The position numbers and the translations under genes were made by a program. 53,059 nucleotides of DNA from Magnetospirillum sp. UT-4 (lineage in GTDB: Bacteria > Pseudomonadota > Alphaproteobacteria > Rhodospirillales > Magnetospirillaceae). Under the pieces are notes generated by a model. That model worked only from the letters and a program-made list of their open reading frames with translations. It was not told the DNA's origin and did no database searches. Position 1 is the first letter of the stretch. Each line of letters opens with the position of its first letter. The stretch is taken from assembly GCF_902729435.1 (NCBI RefSeq), contig NZ_CACVCG010000040.1, positions 1 to 53,059 of the forward strand, read 5' to 3'. Positions 7,345-15,396 of this stretch are shown here, piece by piece.

Positions 7345-8983
7345 GGGCACCCGTGGGAACGATGGGCAGGGTCAGGCGGAAGGTGGCGCCCTTGCCGGGC
7401 TCGGGCGGATCATGCCACAGGGCGCCGCCCTGCGCCTCGGCCATGGCGCGGCTGATGGACAGGCCGATACCGATGCCGTCGGGGCGGCCGGTGACGAAGG
7501 GCTGGAAGATCTGCTCGACGATGGCGGCCGACAGGCCGGGACCGCTGTCGCTCACCGCCAGCTCGATCTCGCGCCCGCCGGCGAGCACCCGGGCGGCGAG
7601 GTCGATCCGGCGGACGGCCGGCGCGGCCTCGGCGATGGCCTGGATGGCGTTGGACATCAGGTTGACCAGGATCTGCAAGGTCTGGATCTCGTCGGCGAGG
7701 ATGCGGGGCAGCGGCGCCCCCTCGTCGAAGCCGATGCGGACGCGGTGCCGCTCGGCCAGGGGCTGGACCAGAGCCTGCGCCTCATGGATGCAGCGGGCCA
7801 GCTCGACCGGCTGGCGCCGCGCCTCGCCCTTGCGCACGAAATCGCGGATGCGGCGCACGATCTCGTCGGCGCGCAGCACCTGCGCTTCGGCCAGGCGGAC
7901 GTTGTCGGCGGCCTCGGCGGCGGCCGGCGGCGACTGGTCGAGCAGCCGGCGGCCGGCGGCCAGGAAATTGAGGATGGCGGCCAGCGGCTGCTTCAGCTCG
8001 TGCGCCAGGCCGGCCGCGATCTCGCTGGTGGCATGGACGCGGCTGAGGCGGGACAGCTCGTTCCAGCGGTCGCGCAGGGCGCGCTCGGCGCGCTGGCGCA
8101 TGTCGGCGGTGGCGGCCATCAGGATGCCGGTGACCGCCAGCGTCAGCATCAGCAGCTGCAGCGCCGTCACGGTCAGCTCGGGCAGGTCGCGCAGCGTCGT
8201 GGCGGCGATGATGCACAGCTGGGTCATGGCCAGCAGCAGCAGGGTCGGAAACAGCCCGCCGCGCAGCGCCACCCAGATCACCGGCGGGAACAGCACATAG
8301 AAGAAGCGCAGCTCGTCGGTGCTTTCCAGCCCGAACACCACCCAGTTCACCACCGCCGCCAGGGCGAACTGGCCGGCGCGCTCCCGGCTTGGCCGCCGGA
8401 TCCGCCAGCCGTGGGCCGCCCAGCGCACGAACAGGGGCGCGAACAGCGCGATCCCGGCCAGGTCGCCGACCACCCGGCGGGTGAGGATCTGCACGAACCA
8501 GCCGGCCTCCATGTGAAGCTGGTCGGTGACGAAGACGATGCGGAAGATGGTGGCGGGCACCACCGCCAGGGCGGCGACCACCATGAACAGGGCGAGATCG
8601 CGCGGCCGCTCCAGCTGCGGCGACGCCCCACGGATGCGCCGGAAGGCGCCGGCCGCCAGGGCGAACACCAGGGCGTAGCTGACGGCGCTGGGAATGGACG
8701 CGCCCAGCGGCATGTCGCGGATCAGCAGGTCGGCCAGCACCGAGGCCAGCGCCACCACCGGCCATTGCGCCGCGCCCCGGATCAGCAGGAAGGCGACGGC
8801 GAGGCCGGTCTTGGGGCTCCACGGAGTGACCGAGATGCCGAGCAGGTCGTCGACGAAACTCAGGCGGTCGAGGGCGATGAACAGCAGCACGAAGGCCGCC
8901 CAGCGCAGGATCTGCCGGCCCGGCGCCGTCCCAAGGTCGGGGATGCTGACGGGGGCGGGGCTCAGGGCAGGGCCTTCAGCCAT
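7328..8983 (-). CDS. MASE1-domain sensor histidine kinase
   Basis: Membrane sensor kinase of 551 aa. The N-terminal ~290 residues form a multi-helix MASE1-like membrane domain (WSPKTGLAVAFLL at 55-67, VVGDLAGIALFAPL at 171-184). A HisKA domain follows with His328 in LAHELKQPLAAILNF, then a HATPase_c domain with N box (NLMSNAIQAI), G1 (DSGPGL) and G2 (GIGIGLSI). The catalytic part resembles FixL/DctB-type kinases. The ligand sensed by MASE1 is unknown. The gene overlaps the response regulator gene downstream. Confidence 0.88.
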   Translation of the reverse strand: MAEGPALSPAPVSIPDLGTAPGRQILRWAAFVLLFIALDRLSFVDDLLGISVTPWSPKTGLAVAFLLIRGAAQWPVVALASVLADLLIRDMPLGASIPSAVSYALVFALAAGAFRRIRGASPQLERPRDLALFMVVAALAVVPATIFRIVFVTDQLHMEAGWFVQILTRRVVGDLAGIALFAPLFVRWAAHGWRIRRPSRERAGQFALAAVVNWVVFGLESTDELRFFYVLFPPVIWVALRGGLFPTLLLLAMTQLCIIAATTLRDLPELTVTALQLLMLTLAVTGILMAATADMRQRAERALRDRWNELSRLSRVHATSEIAAGLAHELKQPLAAILNFLAAGRRLLDQSPPAAAEAADNVRLAEAQVLRADEIVRRIRDFVRKGEARRQPVELARCIHEAQALVQPLAERHRVRIGFDEGAPLPRILADEIQTLQILVNLMSNAIQAIAEAAPAVRRIDLAARVLAGGREIELAVSDSGPGLSAAIVEQIFQPFVTGRPDGIGIGLSISRAMAEAQGGALWHDPPEPGKGATFRLTLPIVPTGAHDRQA

Positions 8984-9211
8984 GCGGCCGCCACCCCGGT
9001 CGATGCCGGCTCCAGAGCGTCGGCCTGCGGGGCGGCGAGCCGGAGCGCGGCAAGGGTGATGGCCGGTCGCAGCCGAATGCCAGGTGCCATGTGTCCGCTC
9101 CGTGCCAACGCGCCAATGCAGTGCGATCCAGCGTAGCAGAGCGGCCGGGCGGCAGGGAGGGCGAAGATCAGGGCGATCGCCGGCGCCGACCGCGTCCGCG
9201 CCGGCCCGGTC

Positions 9212-9487
9212 TCAGCCGCAGGTGCCGCAGCAGGAGGCGCCCCGCTCGGTCGGCGCGGCGGCGACCCGCCCGATGCGCACCCGCCACACCTCGGGTCCGG
9301 ATTCGAGATAGCTCCAGTCGAATTCGCCCGGGCGCCGGGCGTTGAACTGATGGAACAGCGGCCGCGGGTCGTGGTCGGCGGCGATGATCACCGCCCCCTC
9401 TGCCGGCACGGCGTCGAAGGCCGAAAAAATGGTGGTGTGACGGTCCTGCGGCTGGATCGTGCGCACGTCAAGAACGACCTCGGTCAC
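9212..9487 (-). CDS. DUF2249 domain protein with Cys-rich tail
   Basis: Small soluble protein of 91 aa. The body matches the DUF2249 pattern: DVRTIQPQDRHTTIF, ADHDPRPLFHQF, then GPEVWRVRIGR. The C-terminus is SCCGTCG, a CCGxCG tail that could bind metal. The start is a GTG at 9487 with GGAGGA seven bases upstream, so the initiation signal is good. Relatives are frequent beside nitric-oxide, nitrate and hemerythrin-like genes (recalled), but nothing of that kind is adjacent, so its role is open. Confidence 0.8.
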   Translation of the reverse strand: MTEVVLDVRTIQPQDRHTTIFSAFDAVPAEGAVIIAADHDPRPLFHQFNARRPGEFDWSYLESGPEVWRVRIGRVAAAPTERGASCCGTCG

Positions 9488-9809
9488 TGCGTTGTCCTCC
9501 GGAAGCTGGTGTCGGACCCGACCCTAGCGGCCGGCCGCGAGTCCCGGATTGATGGCGGTCAAGGGACAGCCGGGCCGGCCGTCGTCAGCGCCGGGGGTCG
9601 CGCCGGCGATGCGGGCGCAGCAACGATTGTGCGGGCACGGCGAGTTCTGGGTAGTCTTTGCGCCCCACTCATCATCGCCGGGCTTGACCCGGCGATCTAC
9701 CGTGGGTCCGCCCGGACGCTTCATGAATCAATGAGTTAGGCCGCGCCGTGTCGATGCCCGGGCATGACGTATCAAGCTGGGGACGCGAGCACCGGGCCTT
9801 ACGAAGCCG
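9488..9809. other. Intergenic stretch with one hairpin repeat
   Basis: 322 bp with no convincing gene. It holds a 9-bp hairpin ATCGCCGGG-CTTGA-CCCGGCGAT (9674-9696), related to the repeat ends at 52294-52649. Nothing else is recognisable. Confidence 0.55.
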
Positions 9810-10367
9810 TCAGAATTCCTGCAGCGTCTGGCTCACCGGCGCCGCGGTTGCGGGTTTTGCCGGGGCCGGGGCCGGGGCCGGGGCCGCGCCGGCGGCCGGA
9901 GCGCCGGCGGCAGGGGGGGTCGGCTTGGCCGCCGGTTCGCCCGTGGCGTCGCCGCCCTTGATTTGCTTGGTCAGGGCTTTCACCCGGTTGTCGAGATTGG
10001 TGAGCATGGCGCGGTCCGACTCGACCGCCTTGTTCCAGTCGGCCCGCTCGTTCTTCAGCGCCGCTTCCAGCGTTTCGATGCGGGCCAGCAGCGGCGTCAG
10101 CAATTCCCCCACCTTGGCGGCGTTCTCGGCGTGCATGTTGGCCTTGATCTTCTCGATCTCCTCCAGCAGGTCACGCTTGATCCAGCGGGACTTCTTGTCG
10201 AGGTCCTCGCCCATCTTGCCCAGCCGTTCCTCGACCTCGGTGTTGATCTGCACCTTGATCTCGTAGGCGGACTTGACCAGGTTGCCCATGTACATCATCA
10301 GGCCGCCGCCGACGATCAGGATGACACCGGCCGCCAGACTGATGATGAGGACCGTCGAAAAGCCCAT
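9810..10367 (-). CDS. Membrane-anchored coiled-coil protein of unknown function
   Basis: The product is 185 aa. A single N-terminal membrane helix (about 5-28, with a GGGLMMYMG end) is followed by a long charged helical stretch (about 38-140, Lys/Glu-rich with heptad-like Leu, e.g. IETLEAALKNERADW) that should form a coiled coil. The tail of about 40 residues is almost all Ala and Pro. The ATG at 10367 was chosen because it opens exactly at the membrane helix; the longer open frame upstream is an artefact of GC-rich sequence antisense to the pot genes. It may be a cell-envelope scaffold. It is divergent from the polyamine importer. Confidence 0.75.
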   Translation of the reverse strand: MGFSTVLIISLAAGVILIVGGGLMMYMGNLVKSAYEIKVQINTEVEERLGKMGEDLDKKSRWIKRDLLEEIEKIKANMHAENAAKVGELLTPLLARIETLEAALKNERADWNKAVESDRAMLTNLDNRVKALTKQIKGGDATGEPAAKPTPPAAGAPAAGAAPAPAPAPAKPATAAPVSQTLQEF

Positions 10368-10571
10368 GACGCCTGTCTTCGCACGCGGCGGGGGAGAGTT
10401 CCGCCATCGCGGACAATGTCGTTCAAGCGCGAAACCAATGCAATAGGTGTCGGCGGTCCGAGGCTCCCCCGTTATTGACTCGGTGTGCGGTGCGGCGGAA
10501 TATCCGGGGCGAGGCGGGGCCGGGGGGTGCCGCCCGATCCTGCCACGCATCAGCCATTGGGGGGACAGCCC

Positions 10572-11675
10572 ATGCTCGCTCGCCTGACCCGTCTCGCCGC
10601 CGCCGCCCTGGCCGGCCTCGCCGTCCTGCCGGCCCACGCCGAGGACAAGGTGGTCAACGTCTACAACTGGTCGGACTACATCGCCAAGGACACCCTGGAG
10701 ACCTTCACCCGGGAAACCGGCATCAAGGTGAAGTACGACACCTACGCCGACAACGAGATCCTCGACACCAAGCTGTCGGCGGGCAAGTCGGGCTATGACG
10801 TGGTGTTCCCCTCGGCCTCGCCGTTCTTCGCCGCCCAGGTCAAGGCGGGCATGTACCAGCCCCTCGACGTCGCCAGGCTGCCCAACGCCGCCGGCCTGGA
10901 CAAGGGCGTCATGGCCAACCTGGCCAAGGTCGATCCCGGCAACCGCTTCGGCGTCCCCTACATGATGGCGGCCACCGGCTTCGCCTACAACGTCGACAAG
11001 ATCGGGAAGGCGATGCCCGACGCGCCCGTGGACTCGTGGGCGATGCTGTTCGATCCGGCGGTGGTGTCCCGGTTCAAGGGCTGCGGCGTGTCGCTGCTCG
11101 ACACTCCGACCGAGGCGGTGCCGGCCATGCAGATCTACCGGGGCAAGGACCCCCAGGTGCAGAATGCGGACAGCCTGGCCGCCGCCATGGAGGCGCTGAC
11201 GCCGCTGCGCCCCAATTACCGCTACGTCAATTCCGAGCGCTACCGCGCCGATCTCGCCAACGGCGACATCTGCCTGGCCCACGGCTATGTCGGCGATCTG
11301 GTGCAGTCGCGCAGCCGCGCCGCCGAGGCCAAGAAGAAGCAGGACATCGCCATCGTCATCCCCAAGGAAGGCGCCCTGGTCAACATCGACGTCATGGCCA
11401 TTCCCGCCGACGCCCCCCATCCCGAGGCGGCGCACGCCTTCATCAACTTCATCCTGCGCCCCGACGTGATCGCCGGCATCACCAACGAGGTCGGCTATGC
11501 CAACGCGGTGCCGGCGGCCATGGACAAGACCGACCCGGCCATCGCCAAGGACCCGGTGATCTTCCCGCCGGCGGCGGTGCAGGCCAAGCTGCACACCCCG
11601 CCGCCGCCGGCCGGCCGCGACTACGACCGCGCCCGCAGCCGCGCCTGGTCCAAGTTCCGCGCCGCCAAGAAATAG
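10572..11675 (+). CDS. potF: Polyamine ABC transporter periplasmic binding protein
   Basis: Substrate-binding protein of 367 aa that delivers putrescine/spermidine-type ligands to the membrane complex. Signal peptide about 1-24 (hydrophobic core LAAAALAGLAVLP, cut after AHA). The mature N-terminus has the PotD/PotF signature VVNVYNWSDYIAKDTLETF, and GYDVVFPSASPFF and NRFGVPYMMAATGFAYN are also typical. The ATG at 10572 follows a GGGGGGA ribosome binding site. A weak promoter (TTGACT, 17 bp, GAATAT at 10475-10503) is possible. First gene of a complete potFGHI-like operon. Confidence 0.9.
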   Translation: MLARLTRLAAAALAGLAVLPAHAEDKVVNVYNWSDYIAKDTLETFTRETGIKVKYDTYADNEILDTKLSAGKSGYDVVFPSASPFFAAQVKAGMYQPLDVARLPNAAGLDKGVMANLAKVDPGNRFGVPYMMAATGFAYNVDKIGKAMPDAPVDSWAMLFDPAVVSRFKGCGVSLLDTPTEAVPAMQIYRGKDPQVQNADSLAAAMEALTPLRPNYRYVNSERYRADLANGDICLAHGYVGDLVQSRSRAAEAKKKQDIAIVIPKEGALVNIDVMAIPADAPHPEAAHAFINFILRPDVIAGITNEVGYANAVPAAMDKTDPAIAKDPVIFPPAAVQAKLHTPPPPAGRDYDRARSRAWSKFRAAKK

Positions 11676-11685
11676 GGCGCCGGCC

Positions 11686-12768
11686 TTGGCCGCCATCGCC
11701 ATCCGCCTGGAGGGCATCGAGAAGCGGTTCGGCGACACCGAGGCGGTCGCCGGCATCGATATCGAGATCGCCGAGGGGGAGTTCTTCTCCCTGCTCGGCC
11801 CCTCGGGCTGCGGCAAGACCACGCTGCTCAGGATGCTGGCCGGGTTCGAGAGCCCGTCGGCAGGTCGGGTGCTGATCGGCGGGGCGGACGTCACCGACGT
11901 GCCGCCCTACGAGCGGCCGGTGAACATGATGTTCCAGTCCTACGCCCTGTTCCCGCACATGAGCGTCGCCGACAACGTCGCCTTCGGCCTGAAGCAGGAC
12001 GGGGTGCCCCGGCCCGAGATCCGGGAACGGGTGGCGGCGGCCCTCGATCTGGTGCAGATGGGCGACTTCGCCGGGCGGCGGCCGCATCAGCTGTCGGGCG
12101 GCCAGCGCCAGCGGGTGGCGCTGGCGCGCAGCCTGGTCAAGCGGCCCAAGGTGCTGCTGCTGGACGAGCCGCTGTCGGCGCTGGACAAGAAGCTGCGCGA
12201 GCAGACCCAGTTCGAGCTGGTCAACATCCAGGAAAAGGTGGGCGTCACCTTCGTCATGGTCACCCACGACCAGGAGGAGGCGATGACCATGTCCACCCGC
12301 ATCGCGGTGATGGACAAGGGCCGCGTGCTGCAGGTCGGCACCCCGCACGAAATCTATGAATACCCGGCCAACCGCGTGGTCGCCGACTTCATCGGCATCG
12401 CCAATTTCTTCGACGGACGGGTGGCGGCCGGCGCGGACGGCGTGCTCGAGATCCGCGTCCCCGGCATCGAGGCGCCGCTGGCGGTGGCCGGCACGGCCGA
12501 GATCGGCGGGATGGTGACGGTGATGGTGCGGCCCGAGAAGATCGCCATGAGCCGCGACGACGGCACCGCGCCCCCCGGCGCGCTGACCGGCAGGGTGGTG
12601 GAGATCGCCTATCTCGGCGACGTCTCCATCTACCATGTCCGCCTGCCCTCGGGCGCGGTCGCCATGGTCACCGCCGCCAATCTGCGCCATTCCTCGGAAC
12701 CGGCGATCACCTGGGACGATGCGGTGGCGCTGACCTGGCACCCCGGCAACGCGGTGGTGCTGCGGTGA
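11686..12768 (+). CDS. potG: Polyamine ABC transporter ATP-binding protein
   Basis: ATPase of the polyamine importer, 360 aa. Walker A GPSGCGKT, ABC signature LSGGQRQRVALARSL, Walker B VLLLDEP and the switch His in MVTHDQEEAM are all present. The C-terminal ~110 residues form a TOBE regulatory domain, with VMVRPEKIAMS. The only start that fits the N-terminus is a TTG at 11686, 10 bp after potF; no strong ribosome binding site is visible, so translation may depend on coupling. Symbol potG rather than potA is chosen by gene order. Confidence 0.9.
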   Translation: MAAIAIRLEGIEKRFGDTEAVAGIDIEIAEGEFFSLLGPSGCGKTTLLRMLAGFESPSAGRVLIGGADVTDVPPYERPVNMMFQSYALFPHMSVADNVAFGLKQDGVPRPEIRERVAAALDLVQMGDFAGRRPHQLSGGQRQRVALARSLVKRPKVLLLDEPLSALDKKLREQTQFELVNIQEKVGVTFVMVTHDQEEAMTMSTRIAVMDKGRVLQVGTPHEIYEYPANRVVADFIGIANFFDGRVAAGADGVLEIRVPGIEAPLAVAGTAEIGGMVTVMVRPEKIAMSRDDGTAPPGALTGRVVEIAYLGDVSIYHVRLPSGAVAMVTAANLRHSSEPAITWDDAVALTWHPGNAVVLR

Positions 12769-12784
12769 CGCGTATCCCGCAAAT

Positions 12785-12930
12785 CTCCCCTCCCCTTGAT
12801 GGGGAGGGGTCTTTCCTTTTCTGCTCCCCTCCCCTTGATGGGGAGGGGTCGGGGGCGGGGTGGAGTCGCACACTCAAGCGCCGACGCGGTTCACCCCCCA
12901 CCCCAACCCTCCCCCACAAGGGGGGAGGGA
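12785..12930. repeat. Palindromic repeat family E, copy 1 (inside pot operon)
   Basis: Two tandem CTCCCCTCCCCTTGATGGGG units, a G-rich middle, then CCCCACCCCAACCCTCCCCC and a closing AAGGGGGGAGGGA. Copies lie at 18555-18666 and 38983-39085. It separates potG from potH, and its G-rich end supplies the ribosome binding site of potH. Confidence 0.8.
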
Positions 12931-12940
12931 GGAGTTGGTC

Positions 12941-13846
12941 ATGCGCGTAGGCGGCTGGCGCGGCGGGGTCGGGCGGGCGCTGGTGCTGGCGGTGCCCTAT
13001 GCCTGGCTGGTGCTGTTCTTCCTGGTGCCGCTGCTGATCGTCGGCAAGATCAGCCTGTCCGAGATGCGCGCCGGGGTGCCGCCCTACGAGCCCATCCTGG
13101 ACTTCGCCGACGGCGCCCTGGTGGGGGTGCGGGCGACGCTGGAGAACTTCGCGCTTCTGTTCGAGGACGACCTCTACGTCGGCGCCTATTTCCAGTCGGT
13201 GGGCATCGCCCTGGTCTCGACGCTGCTGTGCCTGCTGATCGGCTATCCCATGGCGCTGGGCATCGCCCGGGCCCGGCCCGACCGGCGCGGGCCGCTGCTG
13301 CTGCTGATCATCCTGCCGTTCTGGACCTCGTTCCTGATCCGGGTCTACGCCTGGATGGGCATCCTCAAGGACGAGGGGCTGCTGAACGGCGCGCTGCTGT
13401 GGGCGGGGGTGATTTCCGAGCCGCTGGTGATCCTCAACACCGATGCCGCGGTCTATATCGGCATCGTCTATTCCTACCTGCCGTTCATGGTGCTGCCGCT
13501 CTACGCCACCCTGGAAAAGCTCGATCCGTCGCTGCTCGAGGCGGCCGCCGATCTGGGGGCGCGGCCCTGGCGGGCGTTCCTGTCGGTGACGCTGCCGCTG
13601 TCGCTGCCCGGGGTGGTGGCCGGCTCCATGCTGGTGTTCGTGCCGGCGGTGGGTGAATACGTCATCCCCGACCTCTTGGGCGGCGGCGACACCCAGATGC
13701 TGGGCAAGGCGCTGTGGGACGTCTTCGCCTTCAGCCGCGACTGGCCGACGGCGGCCGCCCTGGCGGTGTCCATGCTGGCGGCGCTGGCGCTGCCCATCGC
13801 CGTGTTCAACCGCCTGCAGGCCCGCCTGGAGCCGGAGGAGAAATGA
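12941..13846 (+). CDS. potH: Polyamine ABC transporter permease (PotH-like)
   Basis: Inner-membrane permease of 301 aa with six hydrophobic segments. The EAA loop for ATPase contact is LEAAADLGARPWRAFLSVTL, with the usual EAA-x3-G spacing. Start ATG at 12941: the GGGAGGAGG just upstream comes from the end of repeat E; a longer open frame runs back into the repeat but is not family-like. The stop overlaps the potI start (ATGA). Confidence 0.9.
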   Translation: MRVGGWRGGVGRALVLAVPYAWLVLFFLVPLLIVGKISLSEMRAGVPPYEPILDFADGALVGVRATLENFALLFEDDLYVGAYFQSVGIALVSTLLCLLIGYPMALGIARARPDRRGPLLLLIILPFWTSFLIRVYAWMGILKDEGLLNGALLWAGVISEPLVILNTDAAVYIGIVYSYLPFMVLPLYATLEKLDPSLLEAAADLGARPWRAFLSVTLPLSLPGVVAGSMLVFVPAVGEYVIPDLLGGGDTQMLGKALWDVFAFSRDWPTAAALAVSMLAALALPIAVFNRLQARLEPEEK

Positions 13847-14640
13847 GGCGATCGGGTGGCCTTCTGGCGGCGCTGCTGTTCGGCTACGCCTTCCTGTACC
13901 TGCCCATCGGCCTGCTGGTGGCGTGGTCGTTCAACGCCTCGCGGGTGGTCAACGTCTGGGGCGGGTTCTCGACCAAGTGGTATGGCGAGCTGACCCGCAA
14001 CGAAGCGTTCCTCGATGCCGCCTGGCTGTCGCTGAAGGTCGCCGCCACCAGCGCCACCGCGGCGCTGGCGCTGGGGGTGCTGGCGGCGGTGGTGCTGGTG
14101 CGGCTGGGCCGCTTTCGCGGCCGGATGCTGTTCAACGGGCTGGTCACCGCGCCGCTGGTGATGCCCGAGGTGATCCTGGGCCTGGCGCTGCTGCTGCTGT
14201 TCGTGGCGCTGGAACAGGCGGTGGGCTGGCCCGACGGACGCGGCTTCGCCACCATCGCCATCGCCCATTCCACCATGGGCATGGCCTATGCCACCGTGGT
14301 GGTGCGCTCGCGCCTGGCGCAGATGGACCGCAGCCTGGAGGAGGCGGCCATGGATCTGGGGGCGCGGCCCCTGAAGGTGTTCCTGGTCATCACCCTGCCG
14401 GTCATCGCGCCGTCGCTGGCGGCGGCCTGGCTGCTGGCCTTCACCCTGTCGCTGGACGACGTGGTGGTGGCGCAGTTTGTCTCGGGTCCCGGCGCCACCA
14501 CCCTGCCCATCGAGGTGTTCTCGTCGGTGCGCCTGGGGGTGAGCCCCCAGATCAACGCCCTCGGCACCCTCATCGTCGCCGTGGTGGCGGTGCTGATCGT
14601 GCTGGCCTGGCGGCTGATGGCCGCCCGGCGCGGCGGGTGA
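13843..14640 (+). CDS. potI: Polyamine ABC transporter permease (PotI-like)
   Basis: Second permease of the polyamine importer, 265 aa, six membrane segments. EAA loop: EEAAMDLGARPLKVFLVITL. The stretch LLVAWSFNASRVVNVWGGFS near the N-terminus is typical of PotI/PotC. It overlaps potH by four bases (ATGA), with GGAGGAG upstream within potH. It is the last gene of the operon and converges on the gene at 14647-15249. Confidence 0.9.
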   Translation: MRRSGGLLAALLFGYAFLYLPIGLLVAWSFNASRVVNVWGGFSTKWYGELTRNEAFLDAAWLSLKVAATSATAALALGVLAAVVLVRLGRFRGRMLFNGLVTAPLVMPEVILGLALLLLFVALEQAVGWPDGRGFATIAIAHSTMGMAYATVVVRSRLAQMDRSLEEAAMDLGARPLKVFLVITLPVIAPSLAAAWLLAFTLSLDDVVVAQFVSGPGATTLPIEVFSSVRLGVSPQINALGTLIVAVVAVLIVLAWRLMAARRGG

Positions 14641-14646
14641 CAGCCT

Positions 14647-15249
14647 CTACCCGGCGCGGCGCTCCTGCGCCTCCTTCGGCTTGGCGGTCATGGCGGCATA
14701 GAGCTTCAGGCACTCGGCCTGCCAGAACGCGTCGGGGTCGCCGTCCTCGGGCAGCGCGCCCAGGGTCCGCGCCAGTTCGAAGAACAGGCCGTTGGGCCGC
14801 CCCGATGCCTTCTGGATGACGATGCAGCTGACCAGGAAGCCGTGTTCGCGCCAGCTTTCCTGCGACAGGTCGGTGAGCAGGGCGCCGATGACGCCGCGGT
14901 GGCGCGGGTTGCGCGACGACAGTCCGGCCGCCTCCATCACCTCGCTGTAGGGAATCAGCCGACCGGCAACGGCGGCGTTGGACACCGACCGCAGCACCTT
15001 GGCCCGGCGTTCGCGGGTGTCGCCCTCGATGCGGGCGGCCTGGGCGAACAGCGCCTTCGGGGTCACCCCCTTCCAGGTCTTGCTGCGGCCCTTCACCGAG
15101 ATGCTTTCCAACTGGCCGGCCTTGATCTGCTCCGACACCGCCGAGCGGGTGATGCCCTTGAATTCGGCCACCATCCCCATCGGGATCATCGCCAGGGAGT
15201 GATCCTTCTGCAGGGCCTCCACATAGGCCTCGACCGATCTGAACAGCAT
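14647..15249 (-). CDS. Hypothetical protein with DNA-binding-like N-terminus
   Basis: The product is 200 aa. I do not recognise the family. Residues about 20-60 (MGMVAEFKGITRSAVSEQIK then AGQLESISVKG) look like a winged helix or excisionase-type helix-turn-helix followed by a short beta wing. A second region (about 90-130, with YSEVMEAAGLSSRNPRHRGV) resembles a small domain seen in restriction- and helicase-linked proteins, but I would not assign it. The ATG at 15249 has GGGAGGA upstream. It is convergent with potI and divergent from an MFS gene; function is open. Confidence 0.7.
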   Translation of the reverse strand: MLFRSVEAYVEALQKDHSLAMIPMGMVAEFKGITRSAVSEQIKAGQLESISVKGRSKTWKGVTPKALFAQAARIEGDTRERRAKVLRSVSNAAVAGRLIPYSEVMEAAGLSSRNPRHRGVIGALLTDLSQESWREHGFLVSCIVIQKASGRPNGLFFELARTLGALPEDGDPDAFWQAECLKLYAAMTAKPKEAQERRAG

Positions 15250-15396
15250 GGCGTCCTCCCTCTCAGAGCCTATGCGAACGTCTTAAAACTAAAGTCGAGT
15301 ATACGCTTGACTTGCCGGTTCACACAGTGAAGGCGGCCTGCGCCCGGCGCGCGGCCGGGTTGCGGACATACCCTGGCTCGGGCACAGTGCCTCTCC

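Noticed and set aside
9810-11894. 694-codon minus-strand frame that includes the coiled-coil protein
   Set aside because: Only the last 185 codons are protein-like; the rest is antisense to potF and potG. The gene was restarted at 10367.
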